Shown here piece by piece: positions 1 through 7,909 of a DNA stretch of 64,000 nt. This stretch comes from F1-60-MAGs149 sp037133755 (GTDB lineage Bacteria; Actinomycetota; Thermoleophilia; Gaiellales; F1-60-MAGs149), in NCBI GenBank assembly GCA_037133755.1, contig JBAXNN010000001.1, forward strand, positions 62,001-126,000, given 5' to 3'. Below the pieces are notes generated by a model, which saw nothing but the letters and a program-made list of their open reading frames with translations, was not told the origin of the DNA and did not search any database. The position numbers and the translations under genes are program-made. Numbering within the stretch: the stretch's first letter is position 1; each line of letters begins with the position of its first letter.

Positions 1-1457
1 ACCATCGTGGTCGCGAAGGCGCTGCCGTAGGAGGTGACGGCATCGGCGAGCGCCTGCTTGCCGAGAGACGTGGTCGGTGTCGTACTCTTCGCGGCGTAGG
101 CGGTGACGGCATCGAGGCCGGTGCCGACCTGCTGCGGCGGCACGCCGGCGGCGGCCAACTTGTTGACGGTGCCTCCGACCGTGAGCTTGTCGATCATGAC
201 CGTCGAGACGGCGAAACCGATCGAGTAGAGGAACTGCCCGATCGTCGTGCGCGAGCTCGTCACCGGCCCGTAGTACTCGGCCGGCGCCTCCTTGAGGATC
301 AGGTTGCCGAAGGGCACGGCCGCGATCACGACGCCGGCACCGGCCACCACGAGCCCGGGCAGAAAGCCCCAGAACGTGCCCGACGAATGAAAGATGGCGA
401 GCAGAACCATGCCGGCCGCGGTCATGACGCCGCCGACGAGCAGCGGCACGCGATTGGGGATGCCCTTCGACGTCATCAGCTTGCCCGTGACGAGCGCGCT
501 GATGATGCCGGCGGCGATCAGCGGAATCTGCCACAGCGAGACCTCGAGCGTCCCCAGACCGTTGATGTATTGCCAGAGATTCGTCACCTGCAGGAACACG
601 ACCGCGGTGCCGAAGTTGTAGACCAGTCCGGCGAGGATCGCCGCGATGAAGACCGGCTGGCGGAAGAGCGAGACCGGGAAGAAGCGCTGCTCGTTGCGCG
701 ACTCGCGCAGGAAGAACCCGGCGAGCAGGACCACACCGGCGATCAGCGGCACGATCGTCTTCGGTGCCGTCAGGCTGCTGGCGAGCTCGCTCACACCGTA
801 GAGGAAGGCGATGATGCCGGCCGCGAGCAGAATCTGGCCGAGCCAGTCCGACTTCGGGTTCGCCGCGCGCCCCATCTTCGGCAGCATGATCGGCACGAGC
901 AGAAGCCCGATCACGCAGAACACCGGCTCGACGAGGTACGCGGCACGCCAGTTGACCGACGACAAGCTGCCGCCGACGAACGTAAAGACCAGCGTGCCGA
1001 GCATGATCACACCGGAGAACAGGCCGACGGCCGCGGCCAGTTTCTTCGGGTCGGCGAGCACGCGGACGTAGGCGAAGCTCGCGCCGTAGACCGCCCCTAA
1101 GCCGATGCCGATGATGGCCTGTCCGAGCATGTAGAAGGCGGTCGCGGGAGCAGCCGCGACGATCAGGCTGCCCGCGGTCCCCACGAGCAGCGCGGCCATC
1201 AGCACGCGGCGGCGGCCGAGACGGTCGGCGAGCAGGCCGGTGGTGATCACCGACGCCGCAATCGCGAGCGTCTGGATGCTGGCCGCCAGGGCCAGCGTAC
1301 CGCCGACCATGTCGAGGCTGCGACTGGCGCTGACCAGCGCCGTGCTCGCGATGTTCGGTGCCGAACCCTGGAGCGACGCGAGGATCGCGATGAACGAAAT
1401 CGCGAGCGTTGGCGAGACCCGTGGTTTGGGGGTGGATGCGGTGGGTGCGGCGGACAC
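1..1457 (-). CDS. MFS transporter, DHA2 (14-TMS) type, C-terminus cut by window edge
   Basis: The minus-strand frame reads as a polytopic membrane protein with repeated hydrophobic segments. The cytoplasmic loop motif LADRLGRRRV (MFS motif A) follows the second segment, and the spacing resembles drug/H+ antiporters of the DHA2 (EmrB/QacA) family. About 485 residues are visible before the frame leaves the window on the left, which exceeds a 12-TMS protein and supports 14 segments. I place the start at the GTG at 1457, because AGGAG lies about 9 nt upstream. The substrate cannot be told from sequence. It probably exports small molecules across the cytoplasmic membrane. Confidence 0.85.
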   Translation of the reverse strand, partial: MSAAPTASTPKPRVSPTLAISFIAILASLQGSAPNIASTALVSASRSLDMVGGTLALAASIQTLAIAASVITTGLLADRLGRRRVLMAALLVGTAGSLIVAAAPATAFYMLGQAIIGIGLGAVYGASFAYVRVLADPKKLAAAVGLFSGVIMLGTLVFTFVGGSLSSVNWRAAYLVEPVFCVIGLLLVPIMLPKMGRAANPKSDWLGQILLAAGIIAFLYGVSELASSLTAPKTIVPLIAGVVLLAGFFLRESRNEQRFFPVSLFRQPVFIAAILAGLVYNFGTAVVFLQVTNLWQYINGLGTLEVSLWQIPLIAAGIISALVTGKLMTSKGIPNRVPLLVGGVMTAAGMVLLAIFHSSGTFWGFLPGLVVAGAGVVIAAVPFGNLILKEAPAEYYGPVTSSRTTIGQFLYSIGFAVSTVMIDKLTVGGTVNKLAAAGVPPQQVGTGLDAVTAYAAKSTTPTTSLGKQALADAVTSYGSAFATTM

Positions 1458-1557
1458 GGGCAGACGGCTCCTGACGACGTCTCCAGCGTAGACCCCTCGT
1501 CGGGTACATGTGTGTCCGTTTGGAGCACCGGCCTCTCGGCGGCGTCTCAATCGCGGA

Positions 1558-1630
1558 TGGGCCGTGAAGGGCTCGAACCTTCGACCTTGGGATTAAGAGT
1601 CCCCTGCTCTACCAGCTGAGCTAACGGCCC
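1558..1630 (-). tRNA. tRNA-Lys (anticodon CTT)
   Basis: The minus strand folds as a 73-nt cloverleaf. The acceptor stem GGGCCGT pairs with ACGGCCC, the D arm contains AGCTCAGCTGGTAGAGC, the anticodon loop is CTCTTAA (anticodon CTT), and the T arm contains GGTTCGAGCC. The discriminator base is A. CCA is not encoded and must be added after transcription. The outermost anticodon-stem pair is a G-A mismatch. Confidence 0.95.
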
Positions 1631-1797
1631 GCGGCGGGAATCCTAACCAAAAGTCCCCGTCAGGCGCTTCACGCGCCGCGGCCAGCGTCGCGTTTTCTAA
1701 CGCACCGCCACCTCTCTCAACGGCCGGGTGACGCGCACCGACTGCTGAGGAGAAAGCCGAACGGGATCGCCGGTCTCTCGAGGCGGGAATACCACCC

Positions 1798-1833
1798 GGA
1801 GGCCTCGGCGCCGCGTACAGCGCCGAGGCCTCC
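1798..1833 (-). terminator. Strong hairpin after the secreted-protein gene
   Basis: A 14-bp perfect inverted repeat (arm GGAGGCCTCGGCGC) with an 8-nt loop lies 12 nt downstream of the stop codon of the minus-strand gene ending at 1846. There is no T-tract on the minus side, as is often the case for terminators in G+C-rich actinobacteria. A short T-containing tail follows on the plus side. Confidence 0.7.
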
Positions 1834-1845
1834 TCCTTTGTGATG

Positions 1846-2562
1846 TCAGGACGTGGGGAACGGATTCGCGAAGAAGGACTCCATCCCCATCAGCGGGCCG
1901 GTGAGGAACTTGGCAAAGCCGACCGGAATGGTCGCAGCAGTCGAAGCGTCCGTGAACCCCCCGACACCCGTGGAGACCGGACGATTGTCAAGATTCTCCA
2001 TGAGCGGACCAGCACACGTCGCCATCGGGTAGCTCTTTCCATTGATGATCTGCGGTGCCGCCACGACGCACGGGAACCCCCAGAAGTTCGCCATACCGGT
2101 GTTACCGCCCGTGCCGATGGTGTAGGTGCGCCCCTGCGGAGCGGCGATGACCCAACCTGTTGCGGTGAGCTGCGGGAACGTGGTTGGGCTCCCGAAACTC
2201 GACCAGATCGTCGTGTCACCGCTTACCGTCGGGTCCGTACCCTGCAGGCTCTTGTTGTAGACCGTCCAGCCCTTGACGATGGGACAGGTGCCCGTGCCGA
2301 GCCTGTACTTCGTGCCGTTGATGAACGTCGACTTGCCGCTCGGCGTGATGTTGCTCGCCGCGCAGAGCGCATAACGCCGGTTCGCAATCCGGACATCGAG
2401 GCCTGCCTCGATCGTGGGGGGCACCAAGGCGAGGGCCCTGGCCGCAGACGAGGGGGCTGCGGCCCGCGAGGCGGGCGCGGCCTGGGCGGCAGGCGCCACG
2501 GCGAGGACCGCGAGGCCGAGGACAGCCGCAATGCTTGCGAGGCGGCGCTTAGGAACGTTCAT
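1846..2562 (-). CDS. Orphan secreted protein with four cysteines
   Basis: The 238-residue product begins with a basic n-region, a hydrophobic core and an AQA-A type cleavage site near residue 28, a clear Sec signal peptide. The mature part is rich in Gly, Thr, Pro and Ser and has four cysteines, spaced so that two disulphides are possible. I recognise no domain. The start is supported by AAGGAG upstream of the ATG. Its own hairpin follows, and it shares no operon with its neighbours. G+C looks slightly lower than in adjacent genes. Function unknown; it is most likely an exported or cell-surface protein. Confidence 0.75.
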   Translation of the reverse strand: MNVPKRRLASIAAVLGLAVLAVAPAAQAAPASRAAAPSSAARALALVPPTIEAGLDVRIANRRYALCAASNITPSGKSTFINGTKYRLGTGTCPIVKGWTVYNKSLQGTDPTVSGDTTIWSSFGSPTTFPQLTATGWVIAAPQGRTYTIGTGGNTGMANFWGFPCVVAAPQIINGKSYPMATCAGPLMENLDNRPVSTGVGGFTDASTAATIPVGFAKFLTGPLMGMESFFANPFPTS

Positions 2563-2764
2563 AGGAACTCCTTGGGTGATGGAACGACCGCACGAGGTGG
2601 CTACGGCGGGGATCTAGCCAGTCCACTATCGATGCAAACGACGCAGTGCACAAGAGGACGGATCCGATGTGCGGTTTACCCCCCGTGCCCTGTGTAGGTG
2701 GCGGAGAGCGATACAGCGCCGACGCCGAAGGCGAGACACCGGCAGTGGGGCTGTCGGGGGTGAA

Positions 2765-2788
2765 ACGTTGCCGGCTCGCCGGCAACGT
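2765..2788 (-). terminator. Hairpin ending the tat operon
   Basis: ACGTTGCCGGC pairs perfectly with GCCGGCAACGT across a 2-nt centre. It sits 2 nt beyond the TAG stop at 2791 of the TPR gene. The short spacing and the lack of any downstream gene on this strand make it the likely end of the five-gene leftward operon. Confidence 0.75.
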
Positions 2789-2790
2789 AC

Positions 2791-3699
2791 CTAGCCCGTG
2801 GCGGTGGTCGTCGGTGTCAGCGTCTTCTGGAGACGCTTGATCTCGTCCTTGACCTTCGTGGTCAGCGGATCTTCGGGCGCCAGCTTGACGAACGTCTCGT
2901 ACGCGCTGATCGCCCCCGCGGTGTCGTTGGCTGCCGTGGCGATCTGCCCGAGCCGGAACCAGGCGGCCGGATCTTCCGCATTGATCTCGGTGACCACAGT
3001 CTGCGCCTCGACGGCGGCCTTGTAGGCATCGGTCGCCTCTGTCTGCAACGGCGAAACCTTCGCGGAGACGTCGCTCACCTGCGCGCTGGCAATGCTTTCC
3101 TGCGCCGTCTGAAACGGGGTGGCGCCGCTCGACTGGCCGGGGATGACCTGCTGCGGAACAGCGCTCCGGCCATTGACCATGCCCCCGCCCTGCGCGGCTG
3201 CGTACATCGCCTGCGCCTTCTGCAGCGCGGCAGCGGCCTGCGCCAAGTACACGTCGGCAACGGCACCCTGGACCGTCGCATCCTTCGGCGCCAGCTCGGC
3301 GGCCTTCTGGGCGGCAGCCGGAACCTTTTCGAGCTGCCCGGCGGAGACCTCGGCCTGGGCGAGCTCGAGCCATGCCTGCGGATCCTTCGGCGAGGCCTTC
3401 GTTGCCGCCTCGGCCTTCTGCACGCCGCTCGCGTCGACCGCCGTCGTAGTCGGGCTGGAATCGTTGTTCTGGCCGATCAGATCGAGCAGCGACGGGCCGC
3501 TCGTGCCGACGCCGGCGAACACGAACGTGATACCGAAGACGATGGCCAACGCGGCGAACACCCACTTGCCGTTCTTGCGCATGCGCTCGTTGAGCGTCGG
3601 CGTCGCCGAGTACGGCGCCTCCTGCCGCTTCTTGGCGTGGCGCGTCGCGCTGGTCTCCTGGGAGGCGCGCGAGTGCTTCGTGTGCTTGCTTTTCGACAT
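2791..3699 (-). CDS. Membrane-anchored TPR protein
   Basis: This 302-residue protein has a basic, disordered N-terminus (about residues 1-45), one transmembrane segment near 46-65, and an extracytoplasmic part with tetratricopeptide-like repeats around residues 100-155 and 230-290 (for example DPQAWLELAQAE and DPAAWFRLGQIA). TPR repeats usually mediate protein contacts. The start ATG overlaps the TAA of the upstream amidohydrolase (TAATG), so the two are translationally coupled. It is the last gene of the tatA-tatA-tatC-amidohydrolase operon. A role in assembling or anchoring envelope proteins is an inference only. Confidence 0.8.
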   Translation of the reverse strand: MSKSKHTKHSRASQETSATRHAKKRQEAPYSATPTLNERMRKNGKWVFAALAIVFGITFVFAGVGTSGPSLLDLIGQNNDSSPTTTAVDASGVQKAEAATKASPKDPQAWLELAQAEVSAGQLEKVPAAAQKAAELAPKDATVQGAVADVYLAQAAAALQKAQAMYAAAQGGGMVNGRSAVPQQVIPGQSSGATPFQTAQESIASAQVSDVSAKVSPLQTEATDAYKAAVEAQTVVTEINAEDPAAWFRLGQIATAANDTAGAISAYETFVKLAPEDPLTTKVKDEIKRLQKTLTPTTTATG

Positions 3700-5039
3700 T
3701 AGCTCTGAGATCCGATCATCCGCGTCCGGGCCGGTCGCGCTGCGGCAAGCGCGGCTGCGAGACGACTCCCGTCCGTCGCCCTACGGTAGCGCACGACACC
3801 ATCCACGACGGTGAGCAACGTGCGCTCCGGTGAGCCGGAGAACACCGCGCTGACGATCGGGTCCTCGACCTCGGCGAACGGCGTGCCCACGAGATCGATG
3901 GCCGTGAGGTCGGCGCGCTTCCCGACCTCGAGCGTGCCGATCTCATCGGCGTAGCCGAGGGCGCGAGCACCACCGATCGTGGCGAGCTCGAGCGCCTCAC
4001 GCGCGGTGAGTGCGTCCGGCAGCGCCTCGCGGGAGCGCGCGGTGTAGATCGCGGTGCGCAGCTCGTTCCAGAGGTCGAAATCGACGGCAGAGGCGGGCGA
4101 GTCGGTGCCGATGCCAACGTGCACGCCGGCCGCGAGCATATCGGCGAGCGGCGCGGCGCCGCACCCAAGCAAGGCGTTCGAGCGCGGGCAGTGGGCAATG
4201 CCGGCACCGCCCGCCGCAACCATGCGCGCGTGCTCGGGGGTGATCTGCACCATGTGCACGAGCAGAACGTCCGGGCGCAGCAGACCGAGCTCGGCCATCA
4301 GATCGACCGGGTGGAGCCCGGAGGCCTCGACCTCCGCCAGGTCCTTCAGCGCGATCGCGACGGGTCCGGTCCCGGACGCGATCGCCTCGAGTTCGCCCTT
4401 CGACTCGGCCACATGCGTGATGATCGAGAGGCCCTCGGCGCGCGCCAGCTCGTCAAGCGCGCGGTAGAGGGCCGGCGTGACGGTGTACGGCGCGTGCGGC
4501 GAGATACCAACGCGAATCAGCGGCGAGGCCTCAGCTCGATGCGCCTGGATGCGCTCCCACGTGTGCTCGACCGTCGGCCCAGGGTCCATGCCCTTGCCAC
4601 CGAATGCCTCGATATCGACGATGCCGCGCAAGCCTGCCTCGCTGGCGGCGCGCACAGAGGCACCGGCGAACGAGGCGTCCGCGATCGTGCCGACACCGGA
4701 GCGCAGGTTCTGGAGCGCGCCCAGCGCCGCAATCGCCTCGACGTCTCCCGGTTCGAGGCGCGGGCGGCGCGCGACGTGGTCGGCGATCCACGGCCCAAAC
4801 GTGAGACCGTCGCCGAAGCCACCGTACGCCGCGTACTCGAGATGCGTATGGACGTTGACAAGGGCGGGCAGCAGGATGGCCGCGCCGAGCTCTTCGACAT
4901 ACGCGTCGGGATGTGCGGTCAGGACCTCGGCACGCGTGCCGATGGCCACGATCTCGCCGTCACGAACCGCCACCGCCCCACCGCGCATCGGAGCCGCACC
5001 GACCGGAACCACGTGGTCGGCGGCGTAGACCTCGGTCAC
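3699..5039 (-). CDS. Amidohydrolase-family deaminase (aminodeoxyfutalosine deaminase-like)
   Basis: The 446-residue product has the metal site of the TRZ/ATZ amidohydrolase superfamily: H64-x-H66 in VNVHTHLEY, H182 in SPHAPY, H209 in THVAES and D313 in GIGTDSP. These enzymes remove amino groups or halogens from purine- or triazine-like substrates. The HTHLE and THVAES blocks resemble aminodeoxyfutalosine deaminase (MqnX) of the futalosine menaquinone pathway, but MTA/SAH or guanine deaminase-like activity cannot be excluded. The GTG start at 5039 overlaps the tatC stop (GTGA). A longer reading frame upstream lies inside tatC and is compositionally a shadow. Confidence 0.82.
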   Translation of the reverse strand: MTEVYAADHVVPVGAAPMRGGAVAVRDGEIVAIGTRAEVLTAHPDAYVEELGAAILLPALVNVHTHLEYAAYGGFGDGLTFGPWIADHVARRPRLEPGDVEAIAALGALQNLRSGVGTIADASFAGASVRAASEAGLRGIVDIEAFGGKGMDPGPTVEHTWERIQAHRAEASPLIRVGISPHAPYTVTPALYRALDELARAEGLSIITHVAESKGELEAIASGTGPVAIALKDLAEVEASGLHPVDLMAELGLLRPDVLLVHMVQITPEHARMVAAGGAGIAHCPRSNALLGCGAAPLADMLAAGVHVGIGTDSPASAVDFDLWNELRTAIYTARSREALPDALTAREALELATIGGARALGYADEIGTLEVGKRADLTAIDLVGTPFAEVEDPIVSAVFSGSPERTLLTVVDGVVRYRRATDGSRLAAALAAARPARTRMIGSQS

Positions 5040-5842
5040 GCGTCGCCGCCGGCGGCGTCGATCTCGGTCGTCGCCTCCTCCGGCAGATCGAGCTCGGCGC
5101 CCTTGCGCTTCTCGACGAACAGCGCGACGTAGATCGAGACCTCGTAGAGGCCGAGCAGCGCGCCGAAGATGATCATCATCGAGATGACGTCGCCGCCCGG
5201 CAGCGCGGCAGCGACGACCGCGAGAGCGAAGATCGCGTAGCGACGATGCTTGCGCATCCATGCCGAGCGCATCAGGCCAACCGTGCTGAGGACGAAGACG
5301 CCCGTCGGCAGCTGGAAGATCAGGCCGCAGGCGATCAGGATCGTGACGACGAACGAGTAGTAGTCACCGGCCTGCACCTGACGGTTGTAGAGATCCGCGT
5401 CGTAGCCCACGAGGAAGCCAAGCGCCGACGGCAGCACGAGGAAGTAGCCGAAAGCGAGGCCAATGAAGAACAGCCCCGACGCGGCACTCAGGTACGGCCA
5501 CGTGCGGCGATCATGGTCCGGATCGAAGGCCGGCATCACGAACGCGTAGACCTGGTAGATCAGCACCGGAATCGCGAGGATGACAGCACCGGCCAGCGCG
5601 ACCTTGAGCGAGATCGTGAACGGCTCCGCGACGCCAAGGACGATCGGGTCCGGGATGTTCGCCGGCAGCGGCCGATTGAGGAACTCGATGATGCGCTCGT
5701 GCTGCCAGAAGCAGAGGCCGAAGCCCACGCCGAGCGCCAGCAGACTGATGATGATGCGGTTGCGGAGCTCCTCGAGGTGATCCGTGATGTGGATCTGCTC
5801 GGTGTGCTCGACGCGCCGGGTGCTGCGGAGGCCGGAAAGCAT
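5036..5842 (-). CDS. tatC: Sec-independent protein translocase TatC
   Basis: TatC is the six-TMS receptor of the twin-arginine translocase, which exports folded proteins. The 268-residue product shows the N-terminal signature HITDHLEELRNRI followed by alternating hydrophobic segments, with FEPFTI-like text replaced here by AEPFTISLK at the first periplasmic loop. Length is normal. A GTG start 10 codons in (VEHTEQ) is an alternative to the ATG used. It follows two tatA genes and overlaps the next gene by GTGA, so the operon is tightly coupled. Confidence 0.96.
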   Translation of the reverse strand: MLSGLRSTRRVEHTEQIHITDHLEELRNRIIISLLALGVGFGLCFWQHERIIEFLNRPLPANIPDPIVLGVAEPFTISLKVALAGAVILAIPVLIYQVYAFVMPAFDPDHDRRTWPYLSAASGLFFIGLAFGYFLVLPSALGFLVGYDADLYNRQVQAGDYYSFVVTILIACGLIFQLPTGVFVLSTVGLMRSAWMRKHRRYAIFALAVVAAALPGGDVISMMIIFGALLGLYEVSIYVALFVEKRKGAELDLPEEATTEIDAAGGDA

Positions 5843-5863
5843 GTTCAGGTCCGGATCGGAGCG

Positions 5864-6169
5864 CTACTCGGCCGGCGGCGCGGGAGCGGGATCCACCGCG
5901 ACGGCAGTTGCCGTGGCGGTGGCGGTGGCGGCCACAACGGGCTGCTCGGCGGGGACGTCGGGGATGACTGCCTCAGCAACAACCGGAGCCGCCTGCGCGA
6001 CCGGAGTCTCTGCGGGCGTCGGGTCGGCCTCACCGGACAGACCACGGCGGAAGTCGCGCATGCCAGAACCGAGGCCACGGCTGATCTCGGGCAGTTTCTT
6101 GGGGCCGAACACGAGCAGGCCGATCACCAGAACGATTGCGATCTCACCGATTCCAAAATCAAAAGGCAT
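5864..6169 (-). CDS. tatA: Twin-arginine translocase subunit TatA/B, copy 1
   Basis: 101 residues. One N-terminal transmembrane segment is followed by the TatA hinge FGPKKLPEISRG and an amphipathic helix (GMRDFRRGLSGEAD), then a low-complexity tail of Ala, Val, Pro and Thr of about 50 residues. TatA oligomerises to form the conducting element next to TatC. The helix region is nearly identical to that of the adjacent copy, so the pair looks like a tandem duplication. I cannot assign TatA versus TatB roles from sequence. Confidence 0.92.
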   Translation of the reverse strand: MPFDFGIGEIAIVLVIGLLVFGPKKLPEISRGLGSGMRDFRRGLSGEADPTPAETPVAQAAPVVAEAVIPDVPAEQPVVAATATATATAVAVDPAPAPPAE

Positions 6170-6257
6170 TACATGCTCCTCGCTGCAGGCCGAAGGCTAC
6201 CACCGAACCGAGGACAGGCGAACGGACTGCAACCCGGCTGACCGGGCGCGCTGGTGA

Positions 6258-6575
6258 TCAGGACTGCGGCGGTGTCGTCTCGGCAGCCGGAGCGGCCTGC
6301 TCGGCGACGGGCGCGGCCGGCTCGGCAACCGGGACAGCCACAGCCTCGGCAACCGGTGCCTCAGCAGCAACGGCCGTCGTCGTCTGCACGACCGGCGTCG
6401 AGGCAGCCTCAACGACCGGAGCCGGCGTGTCGTCAGCCTCGCCGGAGAGTCCCTTGCGGAAGTCGCGCAGACCAGAACCCACGCCACGACCAAGCTCGGG
6501 GAGCTTCTTCGGTCCGAAGATCAGCAGCCCAACAATCACGACCACTGCAATGTGCCAAGGGGAGAGCGATCCCAT
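6258..6575 (-). CDS. tatA: Twin-arginine translocase subunit TatA/B, copy 2
   Basis: 105 residues with the same plan as its neighbour: a transmembrane helix, FGPKKLPELGRG, an amphipathic helix GLRDFRKGLSGEAD and a long Ala/Val/Pro/Glu-rich tail. It heads the leftward operon. AGGAGGT lies about 10 nt before the ATG, so this gene uses a Shine-Dalgarno start, unlike many operon heads nearby. The upstream gap to the divergent gene starting at 6654 is only 78 nt and must hold both promoters. Confidence 0.92.
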   Translation of the reverse strand: MGSLSPWHIAVVVIVGLLIFGPKKLPELGRGVGSGLRDFRKGLSGEADDTPAPVVEAASTPVVQTTTAVAAEAPVAEAVAVPVAEPAAPVAEQAAPAAETTPPQS

Positions 6576-6653
6576 ATCTCAACTACCTCCTGCGCGCACG
6601 CTACCACCGCTGGGCCGTCAACGCCTAGTCCGGGCGGCTACCGTTCACCCAGC

Positions 6654-7094
6654 GTGAGCGCGTTCTTCATCATCGGATCGGCCGTTCTGACGGTCTTCGT
6701 CGTCGCGGTGATCGTCGCCTTGGCCCGCCGCACAACCGGTGCGGTGCACCTCGCGCGCATCGTGCTGCCGCTCGCCATGTTCATCCTGCTCGCGCAGATG
6801 GCGCTGCATCACTGGTCGCTCGCGGCCTTCGCGCTGCTCGCCGCGGTGATCATCTCCGCCGGCGCGCTGGCCGTCCGCGGTCGTGGCCGCGAGCACGGAC
6901 CAACGTGGATTGCGCTCGGCGTCTTCGCCACGGCAGGATTGGCGGGCGGGTTCGGCCTGCTCACGCAGGGGCTCTGCGATGCGGGCAATGGCTACAACTG
7001 CGGCGGTACCGGCCCGGATGTCTTGGCCGCCGTCGGTTGGGCGATCGCCTTCGCCGCCTATGCCTACCTAGCCGCCGGAGCGTTGCGCACGTGA
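6654..7094 (+). CDS. Small polytopic membrane protein
   Basis: 146 residues with about five hydrophobic segments and a basic loop (RGRGREHG). It starts at a GTG, with TACCGT 9 nt upstream. A longer frame upstream would run back through the tatA promoter and is rejected. No family is recognised. It overlaps the next gene (PfkB kinase) by GTGA, so the two are co-translated, but no functional link is evident. Confidence 0.7.
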   Translation: MSAFFIIGSAVLTVFVVAVIVALARRTTGAVHLARIVLPLAMFILLAQMALHHWSLAAFALLAAVIISAGALAVRGRGREHGPTWIALGVFATAGLAGGFGLLTQGLCDAGNGYNCGGTGPDVLAAVGWAIAFAAYAYLAAGALRT

Positions 7095-7909
7095 TCGCTC
7101 TCCTCGGACAGACCGTGCGCGACGAGATCGTGCACGTCGATGGCAGCGAGGAGATCCGCTGTGGTGGCGCACCCGTGTTCGCCGCCCACGCGCTCGCCAG
7201 TGCCGGCATCCGCAGCATGGTGATCACCAAAGGCGGCGATGATGACCTGCATGCCGAGTTGAGTCGACGCGGACTTCCCGTGCTGATCGGCCCATCGGAC
7301 GAGACGTTCATCAGCCGCCTGACTCTCAAGGAGCATGGCGAGCGCGATCACGAATTGGCGGCGCTCGGTGAGCCCTTCACCCCGGCCGACATCGACGGTT
7401 GGGCGCGCTCCTCGCTCCAGAACGCGGCCACGATCGTGATCGGCACGCAGTGGCGCGGCGACGTGCCGCCCGAGACGCTGCGCGCCATCCACGCACTCGG
7501 CCGGCGCATCGTGTTCGACGCACAGGGCCTCGCGCGGCCCGGTCTCGGCGAGGTCGTGCCCAGCGGGCCGCTCGATCCGGCCTGGCTCAACGGCGTCGAT
7601 GCCGTCAAGTTCTCCGACGAGGAGGCGATGGCACTGCTCGGCGGCACGGAGGCAGCGGCGATGGAGCGCGCGGGTGTGCCGATCGTGCTGATCACGTACG
7701 GCGAAGGCGGCGCGGACATCTGGACGCGTGAGGAACCGGACGTGCTGCACATTCCGGCCGACCGCATTCCGCGCCTCGCCGATACCGTCGGCGCGGGCGA
7801 CATGTTCACGGCGCTGTTCGCCGCTGCGTTGGACCGGGACGAGGCACCGCGCGTTGCCGCCGAGACCGCAACGCACGGCGTCGCCGAAATCCTGCGCCTG
7901 CGGATCTAG
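7091..7909 (+). CDS. PfkB-family carbohydrate/nucleoside kinase
   Basis: 272 residues. The C-terminal signature DTVGAGDMFTALFAAAL carries the catalytic Asp and anion-hole glycines of the ribokinase/PfkB fold. The N-terminal GG substrate motif is present as RCGGAPVFAAHALA. Such enzymes phosphorylate a sugar, nucleoside or related alcohol with ATP, and the substrate is not predictable here. The GTG start overlaps the stop of the upstream membrane gene. The stop codon shares a CTAG with the stop of the convergent lyase gene. Confidence 0.88.
   Translation: MIALLGQTVRDEIVHVDGSEEIRCGGAPVFAAHALASAGIRSMVITKGGDDDLHAELSRRGLPVLIGPSDETFISRLTLKEHGERDHELAALGEPFTPADIDGWARSSLQNAATIVIGTQWRGDVPPETLRAIHALGRRIVFDAQGLARPGLGEVVPSGPLDPAWLNGVDAVKFSDEEAMALLGGTEAAAMERAGVPIVLITYGEGGADIWTREEPDVLHIPADRIPRLADTVGAGDMFTALFAAALDRDEAPRVAAETATHGVAEILRLRI

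Noticed and set aside
1558..1630. tRNA-associated integrated element
   Set aside because: No integrase and no direct repeat of the tRNA 3' end were found in the visible flanks.
4913..6241. A 442-codon plus-strand frame across the tat operon
   Set aside because: It has the charged low-complexity composition of an antisense shadow, and covers three recognised minus-strand genes.
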